In this document: one piece after another, positions 49,441-60,870 of the stretch
How the letters are laid out: each line of letters opens with the position of its first letter
Numbering within the stretch: position 1 is the stretch's first letter
NCBI GenBank assembly: GCA_028829895.1
Contig: CM054181.1
Location: 108,082,860 to 108,146,859, forward strand
DNA from: Sinotaia quadrata
Lineage: Eukaryota > Mollusca > Gastropoda > Architaenioglossa > Viviparidae
DNA: 64,000 nt
Reading direction: 5' to 3'
Notes under the pieces: generated by a model
What the model saw: the letters and a program-made list of their open reading frames with translations, nothing else
Told to the model about the DNA's origin: nothing
The model's database searches: none
Made by a program: the position numbers and the translations under genes

Positions 49441-51316
49441 GTACGCTATGGTTTCAGCTCGCGTCAAATGGACGACAACGCGAACGCCTTCGCCATCAAC
49501 GAGTCGACGGGAGAGATCAGATCCACACAGGATCTGACAGATCTTCAAGGCAAACTCTTCGACTGGTGGTGGAGGCCACTGACCGTGGTTCCGAGCCCCT
49601 CAAAGCGCAAGCCATCGTGAACGTCAAGGTGGACGATGTGGTCAACAATCGTCCCATCATCCGCTTGACCACCATATCCGGCGGCAACGTGTCTCTGGTC
49701 AAGGAGAGTTCCCAGACAGGCTATGTCGTGGCCCATTTCATCGTCATCGATTCCGATACGGGAACCAACGGGCACGTGGTTTGCACGTCCAATCGGGGCG
49801 ACTTTGCTTTGCAGCAGCTCGTTGAGAACGAATACAAAATCACGTTGTTCGCACAGCTGGACAGAGAGGTGAAAGATCGCTACGAGGTCATCGTTAGGTG
49901 TTTTGACAAGGGCAAGCCTTCCTTGTCAGCATCCGTACCTTTTAGTGTCATCGTGGAGGACGTAAACGACAACCCTCCCGTTTTTCACCCGGAACGTGTA
50001 CCAAAAGAACGTCACGGAAGAGCAAGGGACCGGGGATACTGCTAAGAGTTGTCGCCACGGATGGGACATTGGCGGAGAATGGCCGCGTGACGGTACCAGC
50101 TTGGCAACACGACGTCGTTCTTGTCGTCGTTGTTAACCGTCATGAAAACTAACGGCGACATCGTAGCACTGACGTCCTTTGATCGAGAGATATACAAGAG
50201 CCTCGACTTCATCGTCATCGCAGAAGACCACGGAGTCAGAGGCTGACCTCTACCACTCGCGTTATCCTCAACATCATCGACATCAACGACAGGAAGCCTA
50301 GCCTGCCTTCCGGTTACACGCTGCAAGTTCCGGAAAACCTGCCCATAGACACTGTCGTGGGAAACATCACGGCGATAGATGAGGATGAAGGAGAAAGTGG
50401 TCGGGTTGCCTATCATTTGCTATCTGACAACAATGCCACCCAGTACTTCGAGGTCACCCCCCAAAGGCGTGGTTCGAACTCGAGCCACGTTTGACCGCGA
50501 GGACATGGAGTATTACCAGCTGGCAATCCTGGCAAATGATTTCGGAGAGCCTCCCAACACGAACATTCTAAGCGTGACCATCAGAATCCTAGACGAGAAT
50601 GACAATCCACCACGCTTCTTGCGTCCTAATCAAACCTTCAACGTTGTCAACATTTTCCACCTTGACTCTCTCTGGGTCTGTCATTTTCCGTGCCAAAGCC
50701 GAAGATACAGATTTCGGTGCTAATGCGCAGATAGATTTCAGTCTGGCCGGGGATGACCACGGTGCGTTCACTTTGAACAAGACGTGGGGGACATTGTCCA
50801 CTACTAGGAACCTGGGAGCGAGAGATGTCGGAACGTATCGACTGCTCTTGGTGGCAAGAGATCGAGGCATGAAGCCTCGGACATCGCTGGTCACATTGAC
50901 GGTTGTTGTCATCGCCGAGAACGTGACAATGCTTGCTTCGAGTCAGATTGATGACGACCATCTGATCATCGTTGTGGTTCTCGTGTGCGTCACTGCGCTG
51001 ACTGCTGCGTGTGTCACTGGAATTCTAGTGAGGCTGCGCTATTCGGATAGAAGGGACCGAAATTTTTTCTTCAGCCGTCTCCAAATGTTCGGCCCTTCAC
51101 ATGCGCGAAGTCAGGGGCTCGAGCTGTAGTTTGGACGGTGATGGTGTTGGATGTAGCCTGGAGAAGAACTCCTGGGGAGGATATGATGCAGTGAAAGGCC
51201 AAGGCGTGGAAGAGACAGGGACCCCAGAACTGGGGCGTGAATCTGACGACGATCTGATTCTTTTCAAACTGCAGCTCGCAGAGCAGTACAAAGAGCGAGA
51301 TCAGTATTCTTTGAAG
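49441..51316 (+). CDS. Protocadherin, exon 2 (EC3-EC7, TM, cytoplasmic tail), frameshifted
   Basis: Follows acceptor CTCGCAATCAG and ends TTGAAG/gtaagc. In order: rest of EC3 to about 49660; EC4 to about 49990 (DSDTGTNG, QLDREV, linker DVNDNPP at 49960-49980); EC5 to about 50299 (SFDREI, linker DINDRKP); EC6 to about 50612 (DEDEGESG, TFDRED, linker DENDNPP); EC7 to about 50930 (DTDFGAN); a transmembrane helix near 50962-51030 (LIIVVVLVCVTALTAACVTG), then RLRYSDRRDRN. The tail includes SDDDLILFKLQLAEQYKERD. About eight small indels break the frame, near 49562, 49989, 50039, 50092, 50233, 50460 (a run of six C), 50664 and 51100. Between them I see no in-frame stop. The EC3-EC4 linker reads DVVNNRP and lacks the usual DxNDN. 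Either assembly errors in a working gene or a young pseudogene. Seven ECs suit a delta-1-like or invertebrate protocadherin. Confidence 0.85.
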
Positions 51317-51334
51317 GTAAGCGTTGTGTTTTTT

Positions 51335-51550
51335 CCCTGCCAGTGTTTACATTGTTTTGAAAGTTGTGTACATTGTTTTCTCTGTCAGTGAAAGTTGTGT
51401 ACATTGTTTTCCTCTGTCAGTGAAAGTTGTGTACATTGTTTTCTCTGTCAGTGAAAGTTGTGTACATTGTTTGCCCTCTAGTGTTTCGCATTGTTTTGAA
51501 AGTTGTAATACATTGCTTTCCCTGCCAAAGTGTTCAATCGTTTTTGAAGT
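51335..51550. repeat. Minisatellite, about 31-35 base unit x6
   Basis: Units of GAAAGTTGTGTACATTGTTT followed by TCTCTGTCAGT start about 20 bases after the exon 2 donor, in intron 2. Confidence 0.88.
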
Positions 51551-51867
51551 GTTGTGTACTTTTAGCTTATTGATGTGTACATTTATTTTTTCAGTTAATT
51601 CACTGTGTTAGTTTTGTTTGTCCCTATGCACAATAAAAGTTCACAGTGTGTACAATTTGATAATCTATACATTTATTCGCTAATGTGCTTAAATGTGTCA
51701 CTTTTCATGTCATTGCCGACAGTGTGTAATTTGTATCTTAGTGCACGGAGATTATTAACATTCTTTCTGTTCATTTATTTCTAATAATTTCCAGTTTTTT
51801 TTATTGTCTCTTTTTTTTTAATTTTTCCCTTTTAAAGCAATTATTTCTATCTTGATGATGCTCACAG

Positions 51868-51939
51868 CTCAAGCAGCAACATCAACATGAAGGAAACTTG
51901 TGTAAAACATTCCCCCTGTCTAATAGAAACACAATTTAA
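51868..51939 (+). CDS. Candidate last coding exon of the protocadherin
   Basis: After a strong T-rich tract (about 51785-51850) and acceptor GATGCTCACAG, a phase-0 frame of 23 codons plus TAA extends the exon 2 tail. The join reads ERDQYSLK/LKQQHQHEGN, keeping a charged, Gln-rich and possibly helical character. AATAAA at 52035-52040 suits a 3' end shortly after. The intron would be 551 bases. The inference rests on splice signals and phase only; the true next exon could be elsewhere or beyond the window. Confidence 0.4.
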   Translation, partial: LKQQHQHEGNLCKTFPLSNRNTI

Positions 51940-52034
51940 ACACTACTTTTCTAACATCTTCACTTCTAAATTATGTCTTCTTCCCGTTTCTTTAACCCAC
52001 CACTAGGAGTTGAATGTAGCCACGCAAACATGCT

Positions 52035-52040
52035 AATAAA
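52035..52040 (+). promoter_or_regulatory. Candidate polyadenylation signal
   Basis: A canonical AATAAA 96 bases downstream of the candidate stop codon, with TTTGTCCC-type U-rich sequence about 30 bases beyond. It supports a gene end near 52055-52070 if exon 3 is real. Confidence 0.4.
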
Positions 52041-52702
52041 GAGCTAATCAATACAAACCTCTCCCGTCCTTTGTCCCAAATGGCGGATTACAAAAACAGC
52101 CCGACAAACAAATTGAGTTTCTTCTTTCTACGTTACGGCGACTGTCAAGGAAGAGAATATGTTTGTCTTGTGTTGCTCCCCCCCCCCCTCCTAATGAACA
52201 GACCTATCTAAGGAACTGGAGTTTTAAAAAAATGGGAAAGGATAAAAAAAGAACAGAAACGAAACGCTAATCAGCTCTCATTTGAATCCAACAATGTTTA
52301 AACGAGAAGTATAGTCGTTTGAGGAGAAATCTAACGCTTGGAAAAGACCACAGGGTCCACTGAGAGGATAAATATAGCGACAAGAAGATGAAGACAGCGG
52401 TAAAGAATCTGCCCATGTGGAGCGCTCTCACATGCGTCCAGGTTTTGACAGTGATGTTATTAGAGATATCAAGTGATAATTACCCGCTGGAGGATCTTGG
52501 CTGGGCATTTTCTGTTTTGCTTGTCATGTTTGACAAATAATCTGATCCTGCTGTTTGCTTTACGCTAGCATGAGCGCGCGTGTCTCTGTATGTGTGTCTG
52601 TATGTGTATGTGTGTGCGTGTTTAGGAATGGATAACTGTATGTATGGTATGTGTTTGGAGATAGATACACTGAACCTTTATTCATAATGAATATATTAAA
52701 AG

Positions 52703-52705
<3 letters not shown>
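52041..52705. other. Unassigned sequence
   Basis: Unique, with a C9 run near 52180 and a short TGTGTATGTGTG run at 52588-52618. No gene seen. Confidence 0.4.
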
Positions 52706-52766
<61 letters not shown>

Positions 52767-52806
52767 CAGATAGATAGATAGTTGACGGTCAGACAGGCAG
52801 GGAGAC

Positions 52807-52892
<86 letters not shown>
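52706..52892. repeat. Two adjacent (GATA)n arrays
   Basis: Two GATA arrays (about 52706-52782 and 52809-52892) are separated by a 26-base GACAGGCAG-rich spacer. Confidence 0.98.
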
Positions 52893-52893
<1 letters not shown>

Positions 52894-53679
52894 CTGAAAT
52901 ATCCTATTGTGCAGTGTACTTTACAGGTCCATGTTCATGTTCTATTATATTCGTACGTGATTTCAAACGCAAGAATGATTTTTTTTTATGATGTCCAATA
53001 TGATGATGTACAGGACTTTAAGTAGGTCTCTTTATATTGTGTAATTGCTAACCCACGGTTCTGCTTTCGTGTCCATTTTCGTGTTCTAAAGAACTTTTTA
53101 TATAAAAAAAAATTTAAGAAAGTTTCTGCGCAATGATTTTCAGTGCTTTTTTTTGTGGTGTGCTTGTAATATTAAGCTTATGCAAAACTTCACATTAAAT
53201 CTTCTTACAAGCCTTATGCGACGAGTATATAAATTATCTACAAATAGCTTTACAATGCTATAAAATTTTCTTTCGTAAAATTTCGTTCTTAATAGTCTCT
53301 TTCTTCTTGTTTTTTTTTCTTCTCGAAAGTCTTTTACTGCCATCGTCTCTATTGATTATTATTGTATTTACCAGATGCAATTTCAAGAGCGGATGGATGA
53401 AAGTTTATGAGTAACTCCTTAAAAGATTAAATGGCCAATTATACGTCATATTTTCAGACGATAAAATCAGCAAAATACATTTTTCAATTTAGTGGGTTGG
53501 ATGGATCTTTAAAATGGCCGCTTTACAGTTCTCGTTCTTGTTTATCGTTAAATATTACCTCAATTTTTGAACATTATTCACATTATGCTCGATAATGATG
53601 TAAGTGTAACATTAGAGCCCAGAGCGACAATGTTGAGAGCGTTCTGGTTTTTAAGAGAGTATTTTTAACAAAATAAGAT

Positions 53680-53681
<2 letters not shown>
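52893..53681. other. Unassigned AT-rich sequence
   Basis: Nothing supportable was seen. Confidence 0.4.

Positions 53682-53743
<62 letters not shown>
53682..53743. repeat. (CA)n microsatellite
   Basis: Uninterrupted CA dinucleotides. Confidence 0.98.
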
Positions 53744-53748
<5 letters not shown>

Positions 53749-53964
53749 TACAGAAAGCTAACTCATACACAAAATTAATTATTACGTAAAAAATAGATCT
53801 AGAAGGTACAGCATTTCCAAATTCAGGTTTTGTGAGCATCATTTCTTCGACCAATCGATCGAGCTGTGGTCAATAAGAATTAATTATCGGACGTCCAGTA
53901 AATCACGCTAAGATCCATCGCCTTGACACTAATACGTGGGGCCATTCCATGAGATCATTTGGTT

Positions 53965-54520
53965 AGGTTAGTTTTATGAGGTTATTTCCTGACGTCAGTT
54001 TATATTGCAATTTTGTGAGGTTATTTTCTGACGACAGTTTATATTGCAATTTTGTGAGGTTATTTTCTGACGACAGTTTGTATTGCAATTTTATGAGGTT
54101 ATTTCCTGACGTCAGTTTATATTGCAATTTTGTGAGGTGATTTCCTGACGAAAGTTTATATTGCAATTTTGTGAGGTGATTTTCTTACGTCAGTTTATAT
54201 TGCAATTTTGTGAGATGATTTCCTGACGTCAGTTTATATTGCAATTTTGTGAGGTGATTTCCTGACGAAAGTTTATATTGCAATTTTGTGAGGTGATTTC
54301 CTGACGTCAGTTTGTGTTGCAATTTTGTGAGGTTACTTTCTGACGACAGTTTATATTGCAATTTTGTGAGGTTATTTTCTGACGACAGTTTATATTGCAA
54401 TTTTGTGAGGTTATTTTCTGACGACAGTTTGTATTGCAATTTTATGAGGTTAATTCCTGACGTCAGTTTATATTGCAGTTTTGTGAGCTTATTTCCTGAC
54501 GTCAGTTTATATTGGAGTTG
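53965..54520. repeat. Minisatellite, 39-base unit x14, with TGACGTCA palindromes
   Basis: Units of GTTATTTCCTGACGTCAGTT followed by TATATTGCAATTTTGTGAG. Six units carry the perfect palindrome TGACGTCA; others have TGACGACA, TGACGAAA or TTACGTCA. The minus strand translates as a 13-residue repeat because 39 is divisible by three. Confidence 0.95.
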
Positions 54521-54526
54521 CTTGGG

Positions 54527-54745
54527 ATTTTTGGTTGAGAGCGGTACATGAGGAATCTTTATTGTCATTGTATGAAGCCAGTTTTGGTTGAGAGCGGTAC
54601 ATGAGGACTCTTTATTGTCATTGTATGAAGCCAGTTTTGGTTGAGAGCGGTACATGAGGAATCTTTATTGTCATTGTATGAAGCCAGTTTTGGTTGAGAG
54701 CGGTACATGAGGAATCTTTATTGTCATTGTATGAAGCCAGTTTTA
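54527..54745. repeat. Minisatellite, 53-base unit x4
   Basis: Nearly identical units with TTGGTTGAGAGCGGTACATG, AGGAATCTTTATTGTCATTG and TATGAAGCCAG, directly abutting the 39-base array. Confidence 0.96.
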
Positions 54746-54929
54746 CGAGCAAGAGCTCTGGTCAGGAGGTTAGCACTACTACAGGAACATTTCTCGTCCA
54801 GTAACTTTTCGACACGTGTCTTGAAACTATTTTACATGGTCATTGAATCTGATATTCTTGACCACTATAGTAAGGTTAATCTCGAAGCCAGATTTTGTGA
54901 AGGTGGTGGCTGGGTCAGATAATGAAGAT

Positions 54930-55560
54930 AACTGTTGAAGCTAAGACGTAAAGGTCACCTTATGAGGTCTGTATTGGTAGTATCAGAGGCAACAGTATAA
55001 GTCAGTACTTAATAGTACTACATGAGGTTAGTACACAAGGCCATTACATGAAATAAGAAAGTACTAACTATAAGCGATCAAAGAGTGACGACATTTAAAC
55101 GCGAGGACAGTACTTATAGTCATAACATGAGGACAGTACTTACAGTCATAACATGAGGACAGTACTTACAGTCATAACATGAGGACAGTACTGACATTCA
55201 CAACATGAAGACAGAAATGACAGTCACAACATGAGGACAGTACTGACATTCACAATATGAAGACAGAAATGACAGTCACAACATGAGGACAGTACTTACA
55301 GTCACAACAAGAGGTCAGTACTTATATTCACAACAAAACAGTATGTGATGTATTACTCTAGACCAGAAAGATAAACAACTACATAAGCTACTACTTAAGG
55401 TCACTACTTAAGGTCACAACTTAAGGTCACTACTTAAGGTCAGTATTAAGATTTTATTGTACACCAGTGTTTAAGGTAATTGCATTATGTCAGTATTTCG
55501 GTCCACTACAGGAACAGTACATTATATAAAGCCAGTACATGAAGGCAGTAATTCGTTATG
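54930..55560. repeat. Decayed minisatellite, 26-base unit
   Basis: ACATGAGGACAGTACTTACA followed by GTCATA is well preserved at 55110-55330. There two variant units alternate as a 52-base dimer (GAAGACAGAAATGACAGTCA). The flanks fade into TTAAGGTCACTAC-type and single AGGTCAGTA remnants. Confidence 0.87.
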
Positions 55561-57342
55561 AGGTCAAGAGCTTCAGACTCTTCTATAAAATAAGGCACCG
55601 GCAAGAGCATGCACACAGCTGACGCCAGTAATATTTGATATGTCCCTACACCCCGTCCAAACATTGGCAGTAAGTAGTTCATATGAGTTGGTCGGCTCTA
55701 CAGAATCCAGTGAGGGATCCAAATCCCTCCAAGGCCAACGCATAGCTGATAACATCTAATCGATGGAAAGTTCACGCATTTTTTTGGGAGATGAAACAAC
55801 GTTAGAGTAATACACGCCTCAAACACACACAAAATGTTGTCGTAGCACCAAGAGCGAGGTTGCAGTCAAACCTTGCTAAATAATTAGTTAAATTGCATAT
55901 CTTTATGTAGTTTTTCTTTCATATTAATTAATTTAATACTAACACCAACGCAGTCACGAATCTTTCTTGGAAACACCAAGGACACTATAGCTGTGGGCTT
56001 AGGAGGGTAAGAGTGGACAGAGACAGAATAGGGGTAGGTCTGTTCGAAATAAATCAGGTTTGCTACTGTCTTACAGGTGTTTGTATTATTTTTTATATGT
56101 TTGTAGAATATATGAAATCGTACATGTAATACTTAACTGATATAGTTCCCCATATTTTATCCGTGTATGTACAATGATCCGGTATAGTAACCGTATTATA
56201 TTTGTTCCGTACACATTTTACTTAAGTAGAACAGCAGGTATATTTATTTTCACGTGTATTTCTTTTACAGCCATTTATTAATTCATACAGATAAATCAAT
56301 CAATATAGATTCACAGAAAATCTGTTATAAATGCTGGACGTTGCAAACATGAAAATAGGGTACGCTACTCGTGATATCTTTGGATCACACCGGGAAGAAA
56401 ATGTTACAGTGATTGTGTCCCTTTGACAACTTCGTTCGCACATGCAAGCTGTGGCTAGAAATTTTACTTTTGCTCACTGTCAGTAGGGACTGTATGGGAC
56501 TGTAAACAGTGTATGAGGCCTACTTCAGTTAGTGTTTGCAAATATGACCTTGTAGCTATAAATAAACATTCACGTATGTAAGGAATGTCAAAGGAGAATG
56601 ACCTTTAAAGAGAAATAGTGAAATCAAACTACAAAAATGTTAGGAAGGAAAGTAAATTAATAATGGATACGATTTTGTCAGATTTCAGTGCATACCTTCC
56701 ATACTCTATAAATATATGTACAAGGTTTCATGAATTACGTGTTATTTCTAATTATCTCAAGCTATCTCGAACATCACTAAGTGAAAAATGCGCTCTTAAT
56801 TCTACTCTGCTTTATACACAGCGTAATGTTTATGGACTTGATAGGCTAAAGTGAGAGAGACAGACAGAGAGAGAGAGAGAGAGGTATCTTGTTTGAAGGC
56901 AACGAAGAAAGAAAGAATAAGAAAGGCTGATTCGTTGACAAGAAAGAGAATAGATAAACTCGGAAATACCTTTAAAGCTAGGTTAAATTATTAAGCATTA
57001 AAGTAATGTTAGAATCAAATTGTAAAGTTTATATGCACAAGGAAGCAAGAGTAAATATAACATAATTTTAAAATTGTCGTTCTTCCTTGGATTAAATAAC
57101 AAAACAAATTGAATCAAGAAATGAAAATAGGTCTACTGTACAGATATGAACTATAACTATAGCTATCAATGGACCCAATGCATGCGCTCTGTCGACATAT
57201 ATTCTAAGGGGACACAACACCGTATTTATAGCTTCTACCATAGTTTTCTCTCTTTGACTGCAAAACATTTTATTGATTGTCTGCGATGGCATGGCTGCAC
57301 TTGATAAGTGTATGCGTTTATTTGCGCTTGAACTCATGCGCG
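55561..57342. other. Unassigned intergenic sequence
   Basis: About 1.8 kb, mostly unique and AT-rich, with a short GA run at 56862-56881. Small frames (for example 56618-56854 plus) have no recognisable domain. No gene supported. Confidence 0.4.
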
Positions 57343-57343
57343 T

Positions 57344-57430
<87 letters not shown>
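57343..57430. repeat. (GT)n-(GA)n compound microsatellite
   Basis: A GT run passes directly into a GA run. Read on the minus strand the order is CT then CA, as in the other two compound arrays. Confidence 0.97.
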
Positions 57431-57434
<4 letters not shown>

Positions 57435-58180
57435 TAACGATTCACTTCGCAAATGGTATCCGTTAGTAGTGCAGATAGACCGACCATGAAAATCATAACG
57501 TTGTTACGACCTGAAACACAGGCCTCAGGCTAACCTAGATCGGAATGGCAAAGGTAAGCGGAGCGTGTGAGAACAAATTAAGATCTTTGCTCAAATTTCG
57601 TTTTCAGTATTTGTTTTCTAACGCGGAGTGGTAGTGAATCTGACCTTTCCAGATGCTCTGCAAATTACAATGCCGTCGATGTTCAAATGTTAAATAAAAG
57701 CTATTCCGATATAATTAGGCTGTAAATATGCTTTCATATGATACTGGCTGCTGTGTTTGTGTTATTATCACCCAATGAAATGTGCCAATAGGAAAACGCT
57801 GTCGTTTGCCACTTTATTATGATAGGTAAGCAAATATTGACTATTGCATGTTGTGACATGTTTTTTAATGATCCATTATATTATTTACAGGCTTGTTGAC
57901 ATTAGGTCATCGCATTCCGGCTATGCTTGTTGCCAAGTTAATAAGACATGCAATCACATATGGACTTTATTATGTTGCTGGTAAGTTATGAAATGGGCCA
58001 TTGCCGACGATCTGCTGCTTGGTGCTTTGTTTGATGTGTCATCGAATAGGCTTTTGGCTTTCATACTGGCTAAGTTCTATAACATGTTATCAAGCTTATT
58101 TTGTTGTGTGCATTTTATGCCAGTATTTTTCAAGCTGGCTGGGTTTTGTGGCTATCATAGTGTAATATGTTCTCATATAC
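57431..58180. other. Unassigned sequence
   Basis: Nothing supportable was seen. Confidence 0.4.
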
Positions 58181-58184
58181 AAAC

Positions 58185-58340
58185 GAGGTTTGTGCAATAT
58201 TGTAAAATGTCCACACACACGAAATAGAATTTTTGCAATATTGTACATGTCACCACACACGATATAGAATTTTTGCAATATTGTACATGTCACCACACAC
58301 AAATAGAATTTTTGCAATATTGTACATGTCACCATACAGA
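58185..58340. repeat. Minisatellite, about 40-base unit x4
   Basis: Units of ATAGAATTTTTGCAATATTG followed by TACATGTCACCACACACG. Confidence 0.92.
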
Positions 58341-58749
58341 GACTATAATTTATTGAATGTAGCTTGCCTCTCATAGTAGCGTCATTAGTATCACATATCA
58401 TCACCTAGAGAGAGACAAAAAGTTCTCAGCTTGTTCATAAAATAGAGACTGGTGTGCCATTTCAGTATTATGGAACGTAACGTCATAAAAAGCTCTTGTA
58501 TGCTGCCATGTTTGTTGCTGTTTGTCATGGCTGTTCAGTTATATACTAAAGGGGATGCAAGGGGGGGGAGGCGGGAGGTGGTTAAACATAATATATTTTT
58601 AATGTGTTCAGATGTTAAATTTATTTATGGGAGGGGAGTTGTCAAAGAGAGGATCCATTCCGGGTGCAAACCAAAAACATATATCCACCCCAGATGCCAC
58701 ATATTTTAGGAACATCCCCACCCACACCCACCCTCGTGACTGACCTTGG
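58341..58749. other. Unassigned sequence
   Basis: Contains a G8 run near 58562. No gene supported. Confidence 0.4.
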
Positions 58750-59150
58750 TACGGTTATTCCATCTAAGACCACGACTACTAATTTTGGTCTAGGTCCTGA
58801 TTGTTTGATCTAAGTCAAGGTAGTTTGAACGAGGTCATGTTGGTGTGATTGAGATCATGTTGGTTTAATCTAGGTCATGGATGTTGGTCTAGGTCATGAT
58901 ATGTTTGATCTGGTTTATTGTTGTGTGATTAAGGTCGTTATGAGTTTGCAGGTTTATTGTTGTATGATTTAAGTTGTTATGATTTTGTAGGTTTATTGTT
59001 GTATGATTTAGGTCGTTATGATTTTGTAGGTTTATTGTTGTATGATTTAGGTCATTATGATTTTGTAGGTTTATTGTTGTATGATTTAGGTCATTATGAT
59101 TTTGTAGGTTTATGGTTGCATGGATCTAAGGCATAGTTGCATTAGGTTGA
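58750..59150. repeat. Minisatellite, 39-base unit, decaying to the left
   Basis: Units of TGATTTAGGTCATTATGATT followed by TTGTAGGTTTATTGTTGTA are clear at 58930-59115. Older GATCTAGGTCATG units lie to the left. Confidence 0.9.
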
Positions 59151-59531
59151 TCATGGTTTTATATATCCTAGTTCGCTGTTGTTTGATAAACTTCACAATT
59201 TGGATTCGTCAGTTGAAGCACATCAGACATCCTATTCTGAAGAGATATTGATAAAGAATAAGCTATGAAAAATTATGTTGGTTTAGCATTAATATTAATT
59301 ACGGATAACATATTTCCCCCCCCAACATACGTTGGAGCAGAGAACGGCGGAAATGGAGATCGAGTGACATACTGAGAGAGACAAAGAGAAATTGTGACTG
59401 ACGAAATAGTGATAGACAGAAGAGAACAGAGAGATATGGAGATCATAAAAATAAGAAGAGACTGGCAGAACATATTAGACGTTAGACAGGTTAGACAGTA
59501 TATGAATGAAAAAGAATAAGGATCGGAATCG

Positions 59532-59534
<3 letters not shown>
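59151..59534. other. Unassigned sequence
   Basis: Includes a C8 run near 59317 and purine-rich DNA before the GA array. Confidence 0.4.

Positions 59535-59626
<92 letters not shown>
59535..59626. repeat. (GA)n microsatellite
   Basis: About 90 bases of uninterrupted GA, among the longest pure dinucleotide runs in the window. Confidence 0.98.
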
Positions 59627-59627
<1 letters not shown>

Positions 59628-60344
59628 CTAGGGTCATATCTACATGTTAAGACAATTTACTTTAAACATTTTCGTTCCTCCTACACTGAATTCCGAATGA
59701 AAATTATCTGTTCTGGTTTTATTATTAACTGAATGGCTAACTTTAACGTGCATACAGTCTTTTAGCCTCCATGGTAATCCATCCCATACATTTAAATTAC
59801 ATATTGTAATATTTTTAATGCATCCAGGCTAAATAAACAACCTGATCTCTTGTGAGATTGACATATGGCTCACATCATCCTGAGTGCCAGAATACACGGA
59901 ATGTCCTTAATTGAAAGACCTCTAGACAATATTTATATTGATTTAAATTTGACTCTATTGTTGAGTTGTATTTATGATAAACTGTGTAATTATAAAATTA
60001 TCCAATTGTGGGTTCAGGGAAACAGTGATGTCAAGTATCTATTTCATTGTATTTGTTTTATGTATGTTTGATTTTTGATTTAATAAACCTTGCTAATATA
60101 GATTAAAGACTCATTTGTCCTCTAGTAAGACGTTCTCCGCCTACAGAGAGATTATCTTACCGTAAATGTTGTTTTATGTTGTGGAAGAGAGAAAACGTTT
60201 ACAGTGCAAGTATATCTACCTAGTGAGAGGGACGAGTGGTGTCTGCTGGAGGATCATTAATTCTCATCACTTGTGATTAGTTTTGGATGGTTAATTAATT
60301 AATAATAATAACAATATCCATTAACTAAGTGGCGTTGGCGTCAC
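59627..60344. other. Unassigned AT-rich sequence
   Basis: Nothing supportable was seen. Confidence 0.4.
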
Positions 60345-60870
60345 AAGTGCAGTGTTATCTCGTGTCTTGTTACTGTATAGTGCTTACATGTACAGTGTAT
60401 TTTTATCTTGTACTGGTGTATTGTCTTTACGGGTACAATGCACTGCTATCTTGCATTACTATAAAGTCTTTACATGTACAATGCATTGCAATCTAGTATG
60501 GTGTTACTGCATCGTTTTTACATGTACAATTCTTTGTTATCTAGTATGGTGTTACTCTTTATGTTTTACTGGTACAATATATAATCGTGTTACGCTATAA
60601 TCTTTACGTATTCAATATATCATCGCGTATGATATTACTGTATAGATTTTACGTGTACATTGTATTTTTAGCTAGTTTCACGTTATTGTGTACTCTTTAC
60701 GTGTACATTGTATTTCCCCTTGTATCACGTTATTGTGTACATTTTACGTGTACACTCTATTGCTATCTTGTATTGTGTACTCTTTACATGTATAATGTAT
60801 TTTCCCCTTGTATCACGTTACTGTATACATTTTACGTGTACAATCTATTGCTATCTTGTATCTTGTGCTG
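60345..60870. repeat. Minisatellite, about 47-base unit x11
   Basis: Units share TTTACGTGTACAATGTATTG, CTATCTTGTATCACGTTACT and GTGTACA. Two lineages (CTAGTATGGTG at the left, CTTGTATCACG at the right) show regional homogenisation. Confidence 0.88.

Noticed and set aside
49618..49620. Stop codon in the exon 2 entry frame taken as the real protein end
   Set aside because: Cadherin sequence continues at once in another frame (LVVEATDRGSEPL) through four more EC repeats and a transmembrane helix, so the stop follows from an indel at about 49562.
53963..54655. Minus-strand protein made of 13-residue repeats (up to 156 residues)
   Set aside because: The 39-base DNA period is divisible by three, so openness is automatic. 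No leader, promoter or composition argues for a protein.
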